From assembly GCA_003343885.1 (NCBI GenBank), contig QAKH01000016.1:1-14534 (forward strand): a stretch of 14,534 nt of DNA, read 5' to 3'. The position numbers and the translations under genes are program-made. Below the pieces are notes generated by a model that was not told the origin of the DNA, made no database searches, and saw only the letters and a program-made list of their open reading frames with translations. This DNA comes from Clostridiales bacterium. Its GTDB lineage: Bacteria > Bacillota > Clostridia > Oscillospirales > CAG-382. Positions 14,423-14,534 of this stretch are shown in pieces (within the stretch, counting starts at the first letter, position 1; each line of letters opens with the position of its first letter).

Positions 14423-14534
14423 GAGTCCTTTTGACTCCCATAGGCGGCGAAGCGCCGCTGCAATATTCGCGAACAAGCAAGAGAAAAAGGCAAATTTATC
14501 TTTCGCGGAACCATGTCCGTTTGACTGCCATAAA
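14423..14534. repeat. Hairpin-rich intergenic repeat at right edge
   Basis: GAGTC-CTTTT-GACTC (14423-14437) forms a 5-bp hairpin, and GCGGCG-AAG-CGCCGC (14444-14458) a perfect 6-bp one. A degenerate copy of the first (14514-14532 against 14424-14442, 16 of 19 bases equal, 90 bp apart) lies at the window end. No gene is apparent in 14353-14534. This looks like a dispersed intergenic element that continues past the edge. Confidence 0.65.

Overview
The window looks like chromosomal DNA from a low-to-moderate GC, Gram-positive anaerobe of the class Clostridia, probably Oscillospirales/Ruminococcaceae-like. The evidence is strong AAAGGAG-type ribosome sites, sigma-A-like promoters of Firmicutes type, a rhodanese-less ThiI, a full-length CinA, a TagO/WecA-type transferase, and hairpin-rich intergenic repeats at both edges. 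This is inference from protein and signal style; no rRNA or marker search was possible.

Layout. 1-184: intergenic repeat block (a perfect palindrome plus three 35-bp hairpin units). 185-4403, minus strand: a run of four genes read right to left: a small two-TM membrane protein, thiI (tRNA 4-thiouridine synthesis), cinA (NMN deamidase/nucleotide repair-like) and a METTL25-like SAM methyltransferase. The first three overlap and should be co-transcribed. 4528-5016, minus: YfcE/MJ0936-type phosphodiesterase. 5161-6637, plus: three consecutive genes for short proteins I do not recognise (80, 215 and 161 aa), each with a strong ribosome site: a charged helical protein, a Gly/Ser/Asn-rich linker protein, and a protein ending in a membrane hairpin. 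This is the only real candidate for something undescribed. 6738-10064, minus: trpS, a TagO/WecA-like polyprenyl-phosphate glycosyl-1-phosphate transferase, and a single-pass membrane protein with a large predicted outside domain. 10186-11376, minus: a class I/II PLP aminotransferase. 11658-12998, plus: pgi. 13255-14352, plus: a secreted lipoprotein metallophosphoesterase. 14353-14534: a second, different hairpin-rich intergenic repeat.

How the genes work together. Most are housekeeping functions: tRNA thiolation and charging, glycolysis, amino acid transamination, cell-envelope polymer initiation, nucleotide salvage. They sit in short operons of changing orientation. The best regulatory region is the 281-bp divergent aminotransferase/pgi interval. 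It has a good sigma-A-like promoter on each strand and two pairs of phased direct repeats between them. pgi ends in a strong, apparently two-way intrinsic terminator, followed by a near-consensus promoter for the lipoprotein gene. No CRISPR array, transposase, integrase, tRNA, rRNA or known defence gene is visible. I did not find a clearly new system; the three-gene cluster at 5161-6637 is a conservative lead, not a claim.
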